Positions 47,600 through 61,428 of a DNA stretch of 64,000 nucleotides are shown here, piece by piece. The translations under genes were made by a program, and so were the position numbers. Where the stretch lies: positions 14,926,001-14,990,000 of the forward strand of contig CM057844.1 of NCBI GenBank assembly GCA_030068075.1, in the 5' to 3' direction. This stretch comes from Paguma larvata. Taxonomy: Eukaryota > Chordata > Mammalia > Carnivora > Viverridae. Numbering within the stretch: the first letter of the stretch is position 1; each line of letters opens with the position of its first letter. The notes under the pieces are model-generated. The model was not told the origin of the DNA and ran no database searches. It saw only the letters and a list, made by a program, of their open reading frames with translations.

Positions 47600-50500
47600 C
47601 AAACAGGCTCCACACCATCAGTGCAGAGCCCAATGCGGGGTTTGAACCCACAAACCACAGGATCATGACTTGAGGCAAAACCAAGAGTCAGACACTTAAC
47701 CGACTGAGCCACCCAGGTACCCTTTTTTATCCTTTTTCTTACTGATGTGATGTATCATGTTGATTGATTTGCGAATATTGAACTACCTTTGCATCCCAGG
47801 AATAAATCCCACTTGATTGTGTGAATGATTTTTTTAATGTACTGTTGGATTCTGTTTGCTAGTATTTTGTTGAGGATTTTTACATCTATGTTCATCAGAG
47901 ATATTGGCCTGTATTTCTCTTTTTTGTGGTATCTTTACCTGGCTTTGGTATCAGGACAATGCTGGCCTCATAGAATGATTTTGGAATCATTCTATTTTTG
48001 GTCATAGTTTCAGAAAAATAGGTATCAACTCTTCTCTAAAGGTTTAGTAGAATTCACACATGATATCACCTGGTCTTGGACTTTTGTTTGTTGGAAGTTT
48101 TTTGATTACTGATTTAATCTCATTGCTGGTAATCAGTCTATCTGGATTTTCTGTGTCTTCCTGATTCAGTTTTCAGAGGTTATATGTATCTAGGAAATCA
48201 TCCATTTCTTCTAAGTTGTCCAATTTGCTGGCATGCTGTCATGTAATTTTTTATAATTGTCTCCTATAATCCTTGTATTTCTGTAGTATTGGTTATTTCT
48301 CTTCTTTCTTTTCTGAATTTGAGACCCCCCTCTCTCTCCCCCTTTATTCCTCCCTTCTTCCCTCCCTCCTTCTTTATGAGTCTGCCTAAATGTTTATCAA
48401 TATTGTTAATTTTTTCAAAGAACCAGCTCCTGATTTCACTGATCTGTTCCTTTTTTTTTTTTTTAAGTTTCTGTTTCCTTTATTTCTGCTCTAATGTTTA
48501 TTATTTCCTTCCTTCTAATGGGTTTGGGTTTTGTTTTTTCTTTTTATACCTCCTTTAAGTGTGAATTTATGTTGTTTATTTGAGATTTTTCTTGCTTTTT
48601 GAAGTTAGGCTCATATTACTATATACTTGCCATTTAGAACAACTTTTGCTGCATCCCAAAGATATTGGACTTTTGTGTTTTCATTTTCATTTGTCTCCAT
48701 GTATTTTTTTTATTTCCTCTTTGATTTCTTGGTTGACCCATTCATTGATTGATAGCGTTGTATTTAACCTTCATGTATTTGTGTTCTTTCCAGATTTTTT
48801 TCTTGTGGCTAATTTCTAATTTCATAGTGCTGTGGACAGAAAGATTCATCATATGACTTCATTCTTTTTGAATTTGTTGAGACTTGTTCTGTGGCCTAAC
48901 ATGTGATCTATTCTGGAGGATGTTCCATGTGTACTTGAAAAGAATATATATTCTGCTGTTTTAGGATGGAATAATCTGAATATACCTGTTAGATCTACCT
49001 GGTCTAATTTGCATTCAAAGCCACTGTTTCTTTATTGATTTTCTGTTCTAATGAACAATCCATTGATGTAAGTGGCTGTTAAAGTACCCTGTTATTATTG
49101 TATTACTATTGACTACTTCCTTTATGTTTGCTATTAGCTGCTGTATATATGTGTGCCTTCATGTTGGGTGCATAAATATTTACATTTATTGTATCTTCTT
49201 AATGGAATGTTCCCTTTATGATTATATAGTGTCCTTCTTTGTCTCTTGTTATAGTCTTTTTTTTTTAAGTCTATTTTTGTGATATAAGTATTGCCACCCT
49301 GGCTTTCTTTTCACTTCAATTTGCATGATAAATGTTATTCCATCCCTTCACTTTCAGTCTTCATGTATCTTTAGGTCTGAAATTAGTCTCTTAGAGACAA
49401 CGTATAGATCTTATTTATTATCCATTCCATCACCCTATGTCTTTTGATTGGAGTGTTTAGTTCATTTACTTTCAAAGTAACTATTGATTGGTATGTATAT
49501 ATTGCCATTCTGTTCCTTATTTTATAGTTGTTTTTGTAGTTCTTCTCTGTTCCTTCTCTAGTTCTCGTCTCCCACAGTTTGCTGGCTTTCTTTAGTGATA
49601 TACTTGGATACTTTTCTCCTTATTTTTTGCATATCTATCACTGGTTTTTGGTTTTTGGTTACCATTAGGTTTATTGATAGCATCTTCTGCATATAGAAGT
49701 CTATATTAATTTGATGGTTGCTTAACCCATTTTGAAAGTGGTGCATTTTTATTCCCCTACATACCCCCCTACATTTTAGATATATGGTGTCATACTTTCT
49801 ATCCTATTATTTTGTGAAGCCCTTGACTGATTTTTATAGATATACTTAGTTTTAGTGTTTTTGTGCTTCCTACTTTTATCACTCCTCTTTATGGTCTTTC
49901 CTTTTCAATTGACGAGTCCCCTTAACATTCCCTGCAAGGCTGGCTTATTGGCAGTGAATTCCTTTAAGTTTTGTTTGTCTGGGAAACTCTTTGTTTCTTC
50001 TTCTATTTTGAATGATAACCTTGCTAGATAGAGTAATCCTGATTGCAGGATTTGTTTGTTTGTTTGTTTGTTTCAGCCCTTTGAACATATCATACCATTT
50101 CCTTCTGGCCTGCAAAGTTTCTGCTGAAAAATCCACTGATAGCCTGATGTTCTTTCTTGTAGGTAATGTTTTCTTTTCTCTTGTCACTTTAAAAATTCTC
50201 TTTATCACTGCTTTTTGCCATTTTAATTACTCTATTTTGATGTGAACCCTTTTGGGTTTGTTTTGTTGGGGGCTCTCTTTGCCTTATGGACCTGAATTCC
50301 TGTTTCCTTCCCCAGATTTGAGAAGTTTTCAGGTATTATTTCTTCAAATACATTTTCCATCCACTTCTCTCTTTTCCTTCTGGGATTCCTATTTTTTAAA
50401 TGTTATTACACTTGATGGTGTCACTGGGTTCTCTTAATCCATTTTCATATTTTATTATTTGTTTCTCTCTCTCCTGTATAGCTTGATTGCATTCCAATAC

Positions 50501-52190
50501 CCTGTCCTCCAGGTTGCTGATCTGTTCTTTTGCATCCTCTCATCTACTTTGTTCCTTCTAGTGCATTTTTCTTTTCTATTGATGAGTTTTTAATCTGTCA
50601 TTGATTTTTAAGTTTTCTTTCTCCTTTATGTTTTTTCTCCTTTCTTTCTCCTTCTTGGGAGTCCTCCACTATTTTTTTCAAGTCTAGTGAGCATCTTTAG
50701 GACCATTACCTTAAATTCTCTACCAAGCCTATTCTCTCTGTTTTGTTTAGCTCTCTTGGTGCGACTTTGTCCTTGTTCTTTCATTTTGGACCATACTTCT
50801 CTGTGCCCTCATTTTATCTAACTCTGTGTCTGTTTCTTTGTATTTGGAAAGTCAGCTATTGCTCTTGTTACTCAAAATAATGGTCCTATGAAGAAGTGAT
50901 CCTGTAGTACAATGTCCCCTGTTCATCAGAACTTGGAGCTTCTCCTGTGTGTGTTATGTGCTTCATACTGTTGTGGCTGGGCTGGGTTAGCCATCAGTCC
51001 AGTCCTCTGCAATGGCCCTCATTGCCTGTTTTGGGCACCATTTGTTCCCTGTATTGTTAGTGGGTCAGTCTGGGGCCACCTTGGGCTTGAGTTGAATCAG
51101 ACCAGGCATTTGTCAGAGCCGAGGAAGCACCAGACTGCAGGGCACTTTCCTTGTGTTGTCCTCTGAGAAGCTTTTCTCGGTAGGTGGGGCCTGTATTCAG
51201 ACCAGATGTCAGCCCTTAGCTGGCTGCTGGGGCTGCAGTCATACTGGTGTGTGTGGTTTTCTTCCTTTCTCTGGGGCAGGCATCACTTTGTGGTGACACT
51301 TGCCTCTGTTGGTGCTGCTGGCATATTGCTATGCTTACGGCACCACTTTGGATGGACACCTGCCACGGAGGTGTTGGAAGGGACAGGGTGCACATTGCTA
51401 GCAAGGTACACACTGTTTGGCTGCAGGAGGAACTTGCATCCTGGGAAGACTGCCAAGGCTAGGATGGAGGGAACAGGTCCCCAGAGGAGTGCAGGGAGTT
51501 TTTAGCAAGCTAGATGATAGTGTTCCTGCTGCTTGTTTTTCCCACAGGTATCTGTGTACCTAGGCTGGGGGCAGGGGAGAGAAATGGCACCTGCCAGTTC
51601 TTTTGCTCTTAGAGAAGTCTTTCAAAGATCCTGCCCCTCCAGCATATGTTCTGAGATCAGTAAATAAAGCTTCCTGTCCACCCTAGGCATTTTGCAAACT
51701 GTTGTTTCTATGCCGTATCTCAGCAGGGCTATTTGTTCTGCTGTCTCTTTAAGGGCAGGGACTCGGTTTACTATCTTCCTCCAATTCTCTCAGACCTTGG
51801 CCCACTGATTTTTAAAGTTCCCAGTGGTAAGCCCCACTTATTTTAAGAACTCTTGAAGTCATTCCCTCCTGTTTTCAAATATTATGAGGGTTCATCTTCT
51901 CAGTGTGGGTCTCCTGTGCCTGAGGTGCCTGGCCTGAGGGTTTGCTCATTTCCAACCTCTTTGCATCTGTAGTGTCTTTCCCTCTTGTAGACAGTCTTGT
52001 GGCTCGTTAGCTCCCCACTGCATCTCTGCCCTTCCTACTCTTTAATGTGGCTTCTCTACACTTATCTTTGGATAATCTGTTCTTCCAGTCTTTGGGGCAT
52101 TTTCTGGGTGATTTATACTGATGTGGGTGTTTTCTAGGTGTGTGTGTAGATGAGGTGAGCCTAGGATCTTCCAACTCCACCATCTTCTCC
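46275..52190 (-). mobile_element. Near full-length decayed L1, lacking its 3' end
   Basis: Read on minus: 5' UTR from 52190 (tgggagaagatggtggagtt), ORF1 with C-terminal remnant at 49945-50208 (LSVDFSAETLQARRKWYDMF), ORF2 endonuclease near 48.9-49.4 kb, reverse transcriptase, and ORF2 C-terminal remnant at 46609-46890. The RT catalytic motif at 47162-47173 reads FAVD in place of FADD. Stops interrupt all frames. Homology stops at about 46275 without 3' UTR or A tail. L1 is an autonomous retrotransposon; this copy cannot move. A SINE interrupts it. Confidence 0.88.
47495..47722 (-). mobile_element. Felid SINE inside L1 ORF2
   Basis: Long (GA)n, full body in complement. Target duplication around TTTTTATCCTTTTTCTT at 47476-47494 and 47723-47740. 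It is younger than the L1. Confidence 0.95.
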
Positions 52191-52360
52191 CAGATTCTAA
52201 TAAATATGAATAAGATTAGTTCAATGCCAAAGTTGTGATCAGAATAACCCTTCATGTGGTAGTCAAGACTTGTAGATGAATTTATAATATAGTATTACAC
52301 CGTATAGAGTTAAATATGCTGTATTATACACACTACATCTAACACATGTACCAAGTTTTT

Positions 52361-52548
52361 CTTTTTTTTTTTTTAAGGTTTATTTATTTTTGAGATTGCA
52401 CGTGAGAGAGCGTGAGCAGGGGAATAGCAGAGAGAGAGGAAGACCGGATGTGATGCCGGCTGTGCTGACAGTAGACAGATCCTGATGCAGGGCTTGATTA
52501 CCTGAGCTAAAGTCTGATGCTCAACTGACTGAGCCACCCAGGTGCCCC
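52361..52548 (-). mobile_element. Felid SINE, reverse orientation
   Basis: T-rich start, GA-rich part and body in complement, ending tgagccacccaggtgcccc; part of the body is deleted. Confidence 0.92.
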
Positions 52549-54790
52549 TATCAAGGGGGCACCAAGGAAAAGCAAAGATAAATTGTAAAAAATTGTGTGT
52601 GAATTTTAAGAAAATTAAATGCATACATTGCTTGAAAGGGATAAATAATAATTATTTTGATAGGCCAATATAACAATTCCTAATTCAAATTTTATGATAC
52701 CAAAGCTCAAAAAAAACCAAGAATCAAAGACTTGTACCTTGTGTTTTGCTTTTGGTATATTCTGATTCACCTAAAACTTTGGTCATGGTGTGAGTAATTA
52801 GGTATACAATATTAAATTGGCCTCCTTAGGAAAATATTTCTAAATTTTATCTTGGTGGAGACTTGAAAGAGTCTCAAAATTTTCCAGGATGAAGTAGCTT
52901 GGGACTGTTACTCACCCCAAATTTCCAAAAAAAGTTACAAACAGAGGAGAAGAGGAGGAATCATTATCACTTATAGAGATAAACACAACCACCTATTCTT
53001 TTCTTTTGATGTGAAAAAAAAATGATGCTGCTATTTTTAACCATCTCCCTGCTCCCTCCCTTAATATTTTTTCATTATTCTAATCTATGAAGCAGAACGC
53101 TTTTCGTGAAATATTATTAAAGAAATGGCTCATAAAAATTCATCCCAGAGGCACTACCTAGGATTTATTATGACATTAAAGATGCAATTATTAAAGTTTG
53201 TGTTTGGGATGCTGTTAAATGCCAAGCAACAAGAACAAGTTGTAGGAAAGCATGGTCTTCTCTCAGATATACAGAAGTGGTGGTGAAGGAGAGGCTATTG
53301 AGAGTTTGGAATGAGGGATTCCTAAGGTAAGTTCAACACTGAAATAATGTGAGACATTCTCTCTTCACTCTCCATAATCACACTTAATGTTGGTGTGTCT
53401 GTTGAGTGCCTATTGGCCATTGTGACAGTCATATTGTTTTGAAAGGATGCTAAAGTACGACTTGAGGAAAATTGTTTTCTTGAAATTGAGACAACTCACA
53501 AGAAAACTTATTTTAGCCCTTCATTCAGGTTTTCAAAGACATTGCTCATCTAAGTGGCCACACAGAGACAGTTTCAAAGCCTTCATTCTACCTCACAGAA
53601 AAGAATTTAAACAGTCATTTTATAGTTATTGACTACCTGTTCTTCGCAAATAAAGCCTGAAAAGAAATTAGTCTGGGCTGGTGGAAATGCTAAATGCTTA
53701 AATATCTTTTAAAGTATAAATGGATAAATTCAGAAGAGGAGATTATTTCTTTCTTGGGGGAATGAGGGAGCTTTTGGAAGGTGACATTTTTGTGGGTGGC
53801 TTCCTAAGATTGATAGAACATCATTATGTGATGTGTCTGGGAAAGATGTGTGCTATGTGTGTGTAAATAGAGAACAGTGATAAATGCAGATTGAGTAGGT
53901 GAACAGGTAGGTTGGGGCCAGAAACTGCTGACATCAGTAATTTCAACATTATTCTTTAGATAGTGAATAGGAATTCAACCTTTATTAGCAGAATGGTAAT
54001 ATAATCAGATCTGTCATTTGAGGAGATCAGTAGAGGGATTTGAAGGCCAAAGAAATTCAATAGGAAGTTACCAATATTAAGGAAGAAGAGAAGTTTTAAG
54101 GGAAGAGAGGGAAGCTTCCAAGACAGGGTAGAATCCCTAGGTTTTATCAACAGATTGGACGTGAAACAAATGAGATGGGGCAGGACAAGACGGATCCATG
54201 GGTTAGCACCTGTCATGGTTATTAAAATAGGGAGGATGGTAGAGGAAGGGTCACTGTTTCTTATTAATTACACACAATGTGCATGTGGGCCATTTTTTAA
54301 GTTCTAAAAATCTGAGAGGAAGAACCAGTGCTTAGCGAAAGAAAAGTCAAGGCTCAAGTTGTGGATCTGAGATTACATGCAGAGAAGTAGAAATTAAAGG
54401 CATAAGATTACATGAAACAACTAAAGGAAATTACATTTAAACAAGAATCTCTGAATAGATGGTGAAAAAGATTCCTTTCTGTTGGGGGTGACAGATGCTG
54501 GTAATATTTTAATACTGAACAATGATGGGTTGGTTTCACATGCATTTTAATTTCTGAAACTATACTATATTTTTAATATTATTAAGTTTTACATTATGAA
54601 CTTTATAATGAAAGTATATCTCTATATATTTATATTCACATAGAAATATCTCCAAGATATAGTGTAAAGCCCAAAAGTAAATTGCAAAACAGTATCTACA
54701 GTATGAACCCATTTAGATAAACATCTTATTTAAAAAACATGAAACAATACTACATGTTTCTGTGTAAATTTCATTTGTGTTATTAAAAAT
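52549..54790. other. Intergenic DNA without recognised features
   Basis: Between the two L1 copies. No gene. A stretch near 53.85-54.23 kb (agatctgtcatttgaggaga, gggatttgaaggccaaag) may be a very old repeat, but I cannot name it. Confidence 0.45.
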
Positions 54791-54956
54791 AGGAACCCCT
54801 GGGTGGCTCAGTCGGTTAAGTGTCTGACTTCAGCTCAGGTCAAGATCTCGCAGTTTGTGATTTCAAGCCTCGTGTCGGGCTCTGTACTAAGAGCTCAGAG
54901 CCCGGAGCCCGCTTCGGATTCTGTGTCTCCCTCTCTGTCTCCTCCTCACCTACTTG

Positions 54957-55003
<47 letters not shown>

Positions 55004-55062
55004 TCTCTCTCTCTTTCTCTCAAAAATAACATTAAAAATTTTTTAAAAAATTAAAAAAATAT
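54791..55062 (+). mobile_element. Felid SINE
   Basis: AGGAACCCCTGGGTGGCTCAG head, body with cgcttcggattctgtgtctc, a (CT)n of about 60 bp and an A/T-rich tail. Confidence 0.95.
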
Positions 55063-55334
55063 ATATTTCAATTCACTTATATAGTAATTCTAGGACTTCT
55101 TAACCATATCTATGTCAGAGAATTCTTATTTTTTTAGTTCTAGTTTTTTCTTAGTTCCAGTTTCAGGCTGACAAAATTAAACGGAGGTATTTTTTCACTG
55201 TCAAATTTACTCCAACACAAATGATCTGACTAAAGAATTTTGCCTCTTTAAATTTAAATTGAATTACTTTGTTTCATAAAACATTAATTATAGCTATGTA
55301 TATATTACATACTATACAATAGTAATATATATAC

Positions 55335-58300
55335 TACATAAATTTCTCCTATGAGTGAAATCATGTGGTATTTGTCTTTCTTTGACTGACTTATTTCACT
55401 TAGCATTCTACCTCCTAGATCCATTCATGTTGTTGGAAATGGCAAGATTTCATCCCTTTTCAGGGATATATATACCACATCTCTATCCATTCATCTGTTG
55501 AGGACACTTGGGTTGCTTCTATAAATTGCCTATTGTAAAGAATGCTGCAATAAACATAAGAGTGCATGCATCTTTTTGAATACGTGTTCTTGTATTCTTT
55601 GGGCAAATACCCAGTAGTGGAATTACTGGATCATACGTTTATTCTATTTTTGAGGAAGCTCCATACTGTTTTTCACAGTGGCTGCACCAGTTTGCATTCT
55701 CACTAAAAATGCACAAGGGTTGTTTTTTTTTTCCCACATACTTGCCAACACATGTTGTTTCTTGTGTTTTGGGTTTTAGCCATTCTGACAGGTGTGAGGT
55801 GATATCTCATTGTGGTTTTGACTTGCACTTACCTGATAATGAGTGATGTTGAGCATCTTTTCATGTGTCTGTTGACCATCTGTATGTCTTTGGAGAAATG
55901 TCTGTTTATGTTTTCTGCCCATTGTTTAATTGAATTATTTGTTTTTTTTGTGTGTGTGTTGAGTTATGTAAGTTCTTTATATATTTTTGATACTAACCTT
56001 TTATTGGATGTCATTTGCAAATATCTTCTCCCACTTTAGTTTTTGCTTATTGTTTTCTTTATTTTGATGTTGTCCCAATAGTTTTTTAGATTTTTTCCTT
56101 TGCCTCAGGAGATATATATAGTAAAACATTACGGCAGCTGATATAAGAGAAAGTAATACCTGGGCTCTCCTCTAGGACTTTTATGGTTTCAGGTTTCACA
56201 CTTAGGTCTTTAATCCACTTTGAGTTCATTTTTGTGTATGGTGAAATAAAGTGGTCCAGTTTCATTCTTTTCCATTTAGCTGTCCAGTTTTCCCAACATT
56301 ATTTGTTGAAGAGATTGTCTTTTTCCCACTGAATATCTTTGCATCCTCTGTCAAAGATTAATTGACCATATATTTATGGGTTTATTTCTGGGTGCTCTTT
56401 TCTGTTCTGTTGGACTATGTGTCTATTTTTGGGCCTGTACCATACTGTTTTGATTACTACAATTTTGTAGTGTAACTTGAAATCTGGAATTGTAATACCT
56501 CCAGCTTTTCTTTTTCAAAAATGTTTAAGTTATTCAGGATATTTTGTGGCTCCATACAAATGTTAACCTTATTTGTTCTAGTTTTGTGTAGAAGGCTGTT
56601 AGTGTTTTGGTAGGGACTGCATTAAATCTTTAGATTGCTTTGCGGAGTATGGACATTTTAATAATATTTTTTCTTTCAACCCTTAAGCATGGGATGGGAT
56701 ATATTTCCATTTGTTTGTGTTGTCTTAAATTTCTTTCATCATTGTTTTATGGTTTTCAGAGTACATCTTTTATCTCTTTGGTTAAGTTTATTCCCAGGTA
56801 TTTTGTTATTTTTGGTGTAATTGTAAATGGGTTTGTTTTCTTAATTTCTCTTTCTTCTGCTTCATTATTGGTGTATAGAAATGCAACAGATTTCTGCACA
56901 TTGATTTTGTATTCAGTGACCTTACTAAATTCATTTATCAGTTCCAGTAGTCTTTCGGTGGAATCTTTCGGGGGTTCTACATATGGTACCATGCCATCTG
57001 CTAAGAGTGAAAGTTTTATATCTTTTGTACCAATTTGGATGCCTTTAATTTTTCTTTCTTGTCTGATGGCTGTGGCTAGGACTTCCAATACTGTGTTGAA
57101 TAAAAATGGTGAGAGTGGACATCTTTGTCTTGTTCTTGATCTCAGGGGGAAAGCTCTCAGGTTTTTAGCACTGACTATGATGTTAGCTGTGGGTTTTTCA
57201 TATATGGCCTTAATTGTGCTAAAGTTATGCTCCCTCTGAACCTACTTTGTTGAGGGTTTTTATCATGATTAGAAGTTGTACTTTGTCAAATGTTTTTATC
57301 TACTGAAATGATCATATGCTTTTTATCCTTTGTCTTATTGTTATAATGTATCATGTTGATTGATTGGCAAATATTGAACCACCTTTGCATAGGGAATAAA
57401 TCCCATTTGATCATGTGAATGATTTTTTTAAATGTACTGTTGGATTCTGTTTACTAGTATTTTATTGAGAATTTTTTGCATCTATGTTCATCAGAGTTAT
57501 TGGCCTGCATTTATCTTTTTTTGGTGTGTGTGGTATCTTTATCTGGTTTTGGTATCACAGTAATGCTGGCCTCATAGAATGAATTTGGAAGCTTAACTTC
57601 CTCTTTTACTTTTTCCAATAGTTTGAGAAAAATAGGTATTAACTCTTCCTTAATATTTGGTAGAATTCACCATTGAACCTGTCTGGTCCTATCCTATTGT
57701 TTGTCGGAGTATTTTGATTACTGACTCAATTTCATTGCTGTTAATCAGTCTATTCAAATTTTCTATTTCTTCCTGATTCAGGAAGGTTGAGGAATTTATC
57801 AATTTCTTCTAGGCTTTCCAGTCTGTTGGTATATAATTTTTCTTTTTATAATCCTTTGTATTTCTGTGATGTTAGTTATTTCTCTTCTTTCATTATGGAT
57901 TTGAGTTGCATTTATTTATTTATTTACTTACTTACTTATTTGATGAGCCTGGCTAAAGGTTTGTCAATACGTTGATCTTTTCAAAGAACCATCTCCTGTA
58001 TTTTTTAAATTTCCTCATTGATTTCTTGGGAACTCATTCATTGTTTGGTTGCATGTTATTTAACCTTGATGTATTAGTATTCTTTCCAGATTTTTCTTGT
58101 GGTTGATTTCTAGTTTCAAAGTGTGGTCAGGAGAGATATGTGGTATACCTTTAGTTTTCAATTTGTTGAGACTTGTTTTGTGGCCTAATATGTGATCTGT
58201 CCTGAAGAACATTCCATGTGCACTTGAAAAGAATGTATATTCTGCTATTTTAGATGGAGTTTTCTGAATATTATTTGGATGATCTATCCATTGATGTAAG

Positions 58301-59790
58301 CCCACTACTATTATTGTATTACTTTTGATTAATTCCTTCATGTTTATTAGCTGCCTTATGCATTTGGTGTGCTTCCATGTTGAGCGCATATATATTTACA
58401 ATTGTTATATCTTCTTATTATAGTGTCCATCTTTATCTCTTGTTAAAAGTCTATTTTGTCTAAGTATTGCTACCTCAGGTTTCTTTTCTCTTCCATTTGC
58501 ATGATAAATGCTTTTCTATCCCTTCGCTTTCAATCTTTGTGTATCTTTAGGTCTGAAATGAGTCTCTTATAGGCAGCATATAGACGATTCTTCTTCTTCT
58601 TTTTTTTTTTTTAACCCATTCTATCACCCTATTACTTTTGATTGGAGTTTTTTTAATGTTTATTTTTGAGAGCAAGAGAGAGTAGGGAAAGGGTGAGGGC
58701 GGGGGCAGACAGAGGATCTGAAGCAGGCTCTGTGCTGACAGCAAGCAGGCTGACATGGGGCTTAAACTCATGGACCTCCAGATCATGACTTGAGCCTGAG
58801 GCAGATGCTTAACCAACTGAGCCACCAAGGCACCCCAGTATATTTTTATTTATTTTTATCTAATATTATTTTTTCTCTCTCTCCTGTTCATTTTGACTGC
58901 ATTCCATTACTCTATCCTCCAGGTTACTGATCGATTCTTCTAATCTACTTTTATTTCCTCTAGTGTATTCTTCTTTTCAGTTACTGAGTTATTCATCTCT
59001 GATATTTTGTGGGGTATCTCCTGTGAGAGGAGATCTGAGACCAAGGCTTGGCTGGAGAGGGCATGTCTGTAGAACATGGGGGTGGGTTTCACTGTTAACA
59101 AGCTAGATGGAGAATGTTGGTGCTGTGCTGATTCTTGCAAGTGGCCTTGTGTTTATGCTGGGGGGTTGGGGGAGGAAAATGGCACCTGCCAGGTCCTTTT
59201 ATCTTCAATAAGTTTCCTAAAGATCCCTGACCCTTAAGCACATGCTCTGAGATTACTAAACAAATCTCCCTGCCTTATTCCCTAGATGTTTTCCAAATTG
59301 CTGCTCCTATGTCATATCTCAGTGGGGCTGTTTGTTAACTCCCTTTAATGGTGGGAATTCAATTTCCTGTCACTCTCCTGGCTCTCCCAGAGCAGAGTCC
59401 TCTGATTTTTAAGTACCAGGCGTAACTACCACTGATTATAAGAACTCATGATATTCTTAGGCCCCTCTGGTTTTAAAAGTTAAATGCTTTGGGGATATGT
59501 CTTCTCTGTAAGGGCTCCTCACACCTGGGGTGGTTGGTATTGGGTCTGTTTCTCTTCTCTTTCTATACCTGTGGTATCCCTTCCTCCTGTGGACTGTCCT
59601 GCAGATCTAATTAGCTCCTGACCATGTCTCTGCTCTTCCTAGCCTCTTCAATGTGGCCTCTTCTCTACATTTAGCTGTGAATAGTCTCTTCTGCCAGTTT
59701 TTGGGTCATTTTCTGGTTTATTTATAGCAATGGGTGTAATCTAGTATCCATGGGATGAGGTAAGCTCTGGATCTTCCTACTTCACTATCT
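55335..59790 (-). mobile_element. Second decayed L1, internally deleted
   Basis: Same family and strand as the copy at 46.3 kb. On minus: 5' UTR from about 59790, then ORF2 endonuclease remnant at 58060-58389 (GHKTSLNKLKTKG), reverse transcriptase at 56756-57088 and part of the 3' UTR at 55335-55450. ORF1 is largely missing, so DNA between about 58.9 and 58.6 kb joins distant parts. The RT motif at 56993-57004 reads LADG in place of FADD, losing the second Asp. Inactive. Confidence 0.88.
58651..58836 (-). mobile_element. Felid SINE inside the second L1
   Basis: Body in complement ending tgagccaccaaggcacccc, T-rich start. It lies close to the internal L1 deletion. Confidence 0.92.
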
Positions 59791-61233
59791 TTCCTGAAAA
59801 TCCAATTTCTTTTTTTGAATTTCTTTCCAAGAAACTCACTACTAAATTACAATCCCAATTAGGGAAGCGACCTTTGGTTTAAGTTTTCTGATACAACGTA
59901 CCTCTTGTATCCTAAATTTAAAACTTGTTTTCCCTACCCGCACACCCCACCCCCCAGCCGCTTGTCTTGGGACTTGATTACCTTGTACAATATTTTTGAA
60001 ACACTATTTTATGGACTCCAAGATACACATATTTTCACATTTTAACATCTCTGAAATTGAGATGTCTTACAATCACAGCATGATGTGTCCCAGTTTAATT
60101 AGCAGCATGTTTTCATTCTTTGTGGTATATAGAATAACGGTGCATGTTATAATCAATAGTATCTTAGATCTGATGAACTATACTTCCCAATGAATTCCTT
60201 TATTTTGGCAATCTGTTTTTTTTCCCTTGAAGCCTTTTCTTCTCACAAAAAGGGAAGAACAATCTTCTTAGGAAGTAGGAAGAGTCTTGTTATGGACATT
60301 CCAGTCAGGTGTAGGCAGTTCTATATCCTTTCTGGGCTGAGGAGAGAGAGAATGGATTCAAGGGTTCTGACTCCCAGATTAAAGCAGAAAGTCCTGCTGG
60401 GTGGGAGAATCAAGATGTAGTAGAAACCCAGATAGGCTTGGGGCCCAATATAAAGCAGGATTGCCTCTTGCTTCATGACACATTGCTCTAAGAAAGTGCA
60501 ACCCTCTTGGAGAAATATCACGACACTGGAACACAGCACTAGTCGCTGACGAATGGGCAAAGCAGGTATTTAAATGAATGGATTGGCGTTAGCACCTCTG
60601 GTTCTCCCAAAGCTCACAAAAATCCAGAAGTTCCCATGCATCCCTGAAGAATGTCAATATAAACTGAGTCCAGGGTGAACACCTGACTGAAAAGAGACCT
60701 TGAAGCACTGGATGGTTTTGCAGGGCTGCAGCACGGGGCAGTCAGGAGACCAGATGCTCCTCCCCACTGCCATTTGGGAGAAAGAGAGACCTGCATGGAG
60801 CTGGGACTCTAACAGCTGAAATTACTTTTTTTTTTTTTTTAAGCTGGAAAAGACTGAGTTACTTTAATTGGCAAATTTTTTTTTTCCTTCATAAATGAGA
60901 ATGCAGAATGAGGACAACCTGAACTTATAATTGAAAGTAAAACATTGTTTTGTTGTACATATTAATCCTACGGGGGTGGGGGGGGTGGAGGTAAAATGTC
61001 TCAAATACTAGAAGTAGTCGGGTTAAAGACAAAACTAACTCTGGATAAAACACTGGAAAATGGAAATATTTATGACCTTGTAAAAGGATGAAAAGGCAGA
61101 GAAGAAAAGAGAAGGCAAATGAAAAAATTGGGAGTGTCTCACAGAAGCAAGGGAAAGAAAAGCAATTGCTGAATTCACTCAAGTGCCACAGAATGGTGAA
61201 TTGAGCTCTTGTTAGAAGTCCTTTTATGGGATG
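59791..61233. other. Intergenic DNA between L1 and the PLCB4 3' end
   Basis: No gene recognised. Contains poly(T) at 60826-60841 and a G-rich run near 60972-60988. Could include a longer PLCB4 3' UTR, which I cannot show. Confidence 0.45.
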
Positions 61234-61428
61234 GGGCACCTGGGTGGCTCAAGTTAAGCATCAATTCTGCTCAGGTCGTGATGTGATCTCGCGACTCACG
61301 AGCTTGAACTCTGCATCAGGCTCTGTGCTGACAACAACATGGAGCCTGCTTGGATCTTCTGTCTCCCTCTCTCTTTGCCCCTCCCCCACTCACACTCTCT
61401 TGTTCTCTTTCAATAATTAAAAAAAAAT
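61234..61428 (+). mobile_element. Felid SINE with head deletion
   Basis: GGGGCACCTGGGTGGCTCAAG passes directly to TTAAGCATC, losing a few bases, then body and A-rich tail. TCCTTTTATGGGAT before and TCCTTTGATCAGAT after suggest a diverged target duplication. Confidence 0.92.

Noticed and set aside
50912..51505. Cysteine- and tryptophan-rich frames on plus
   Set aside because: They lie antisense to the GC-rich L1 5' UTR; no independent support.
56640..57239. 199-codon hydrophobic frame on plus
   Set aside because: Antisense shadow of the L1 reverse-transcriptase region, which reads on minus.
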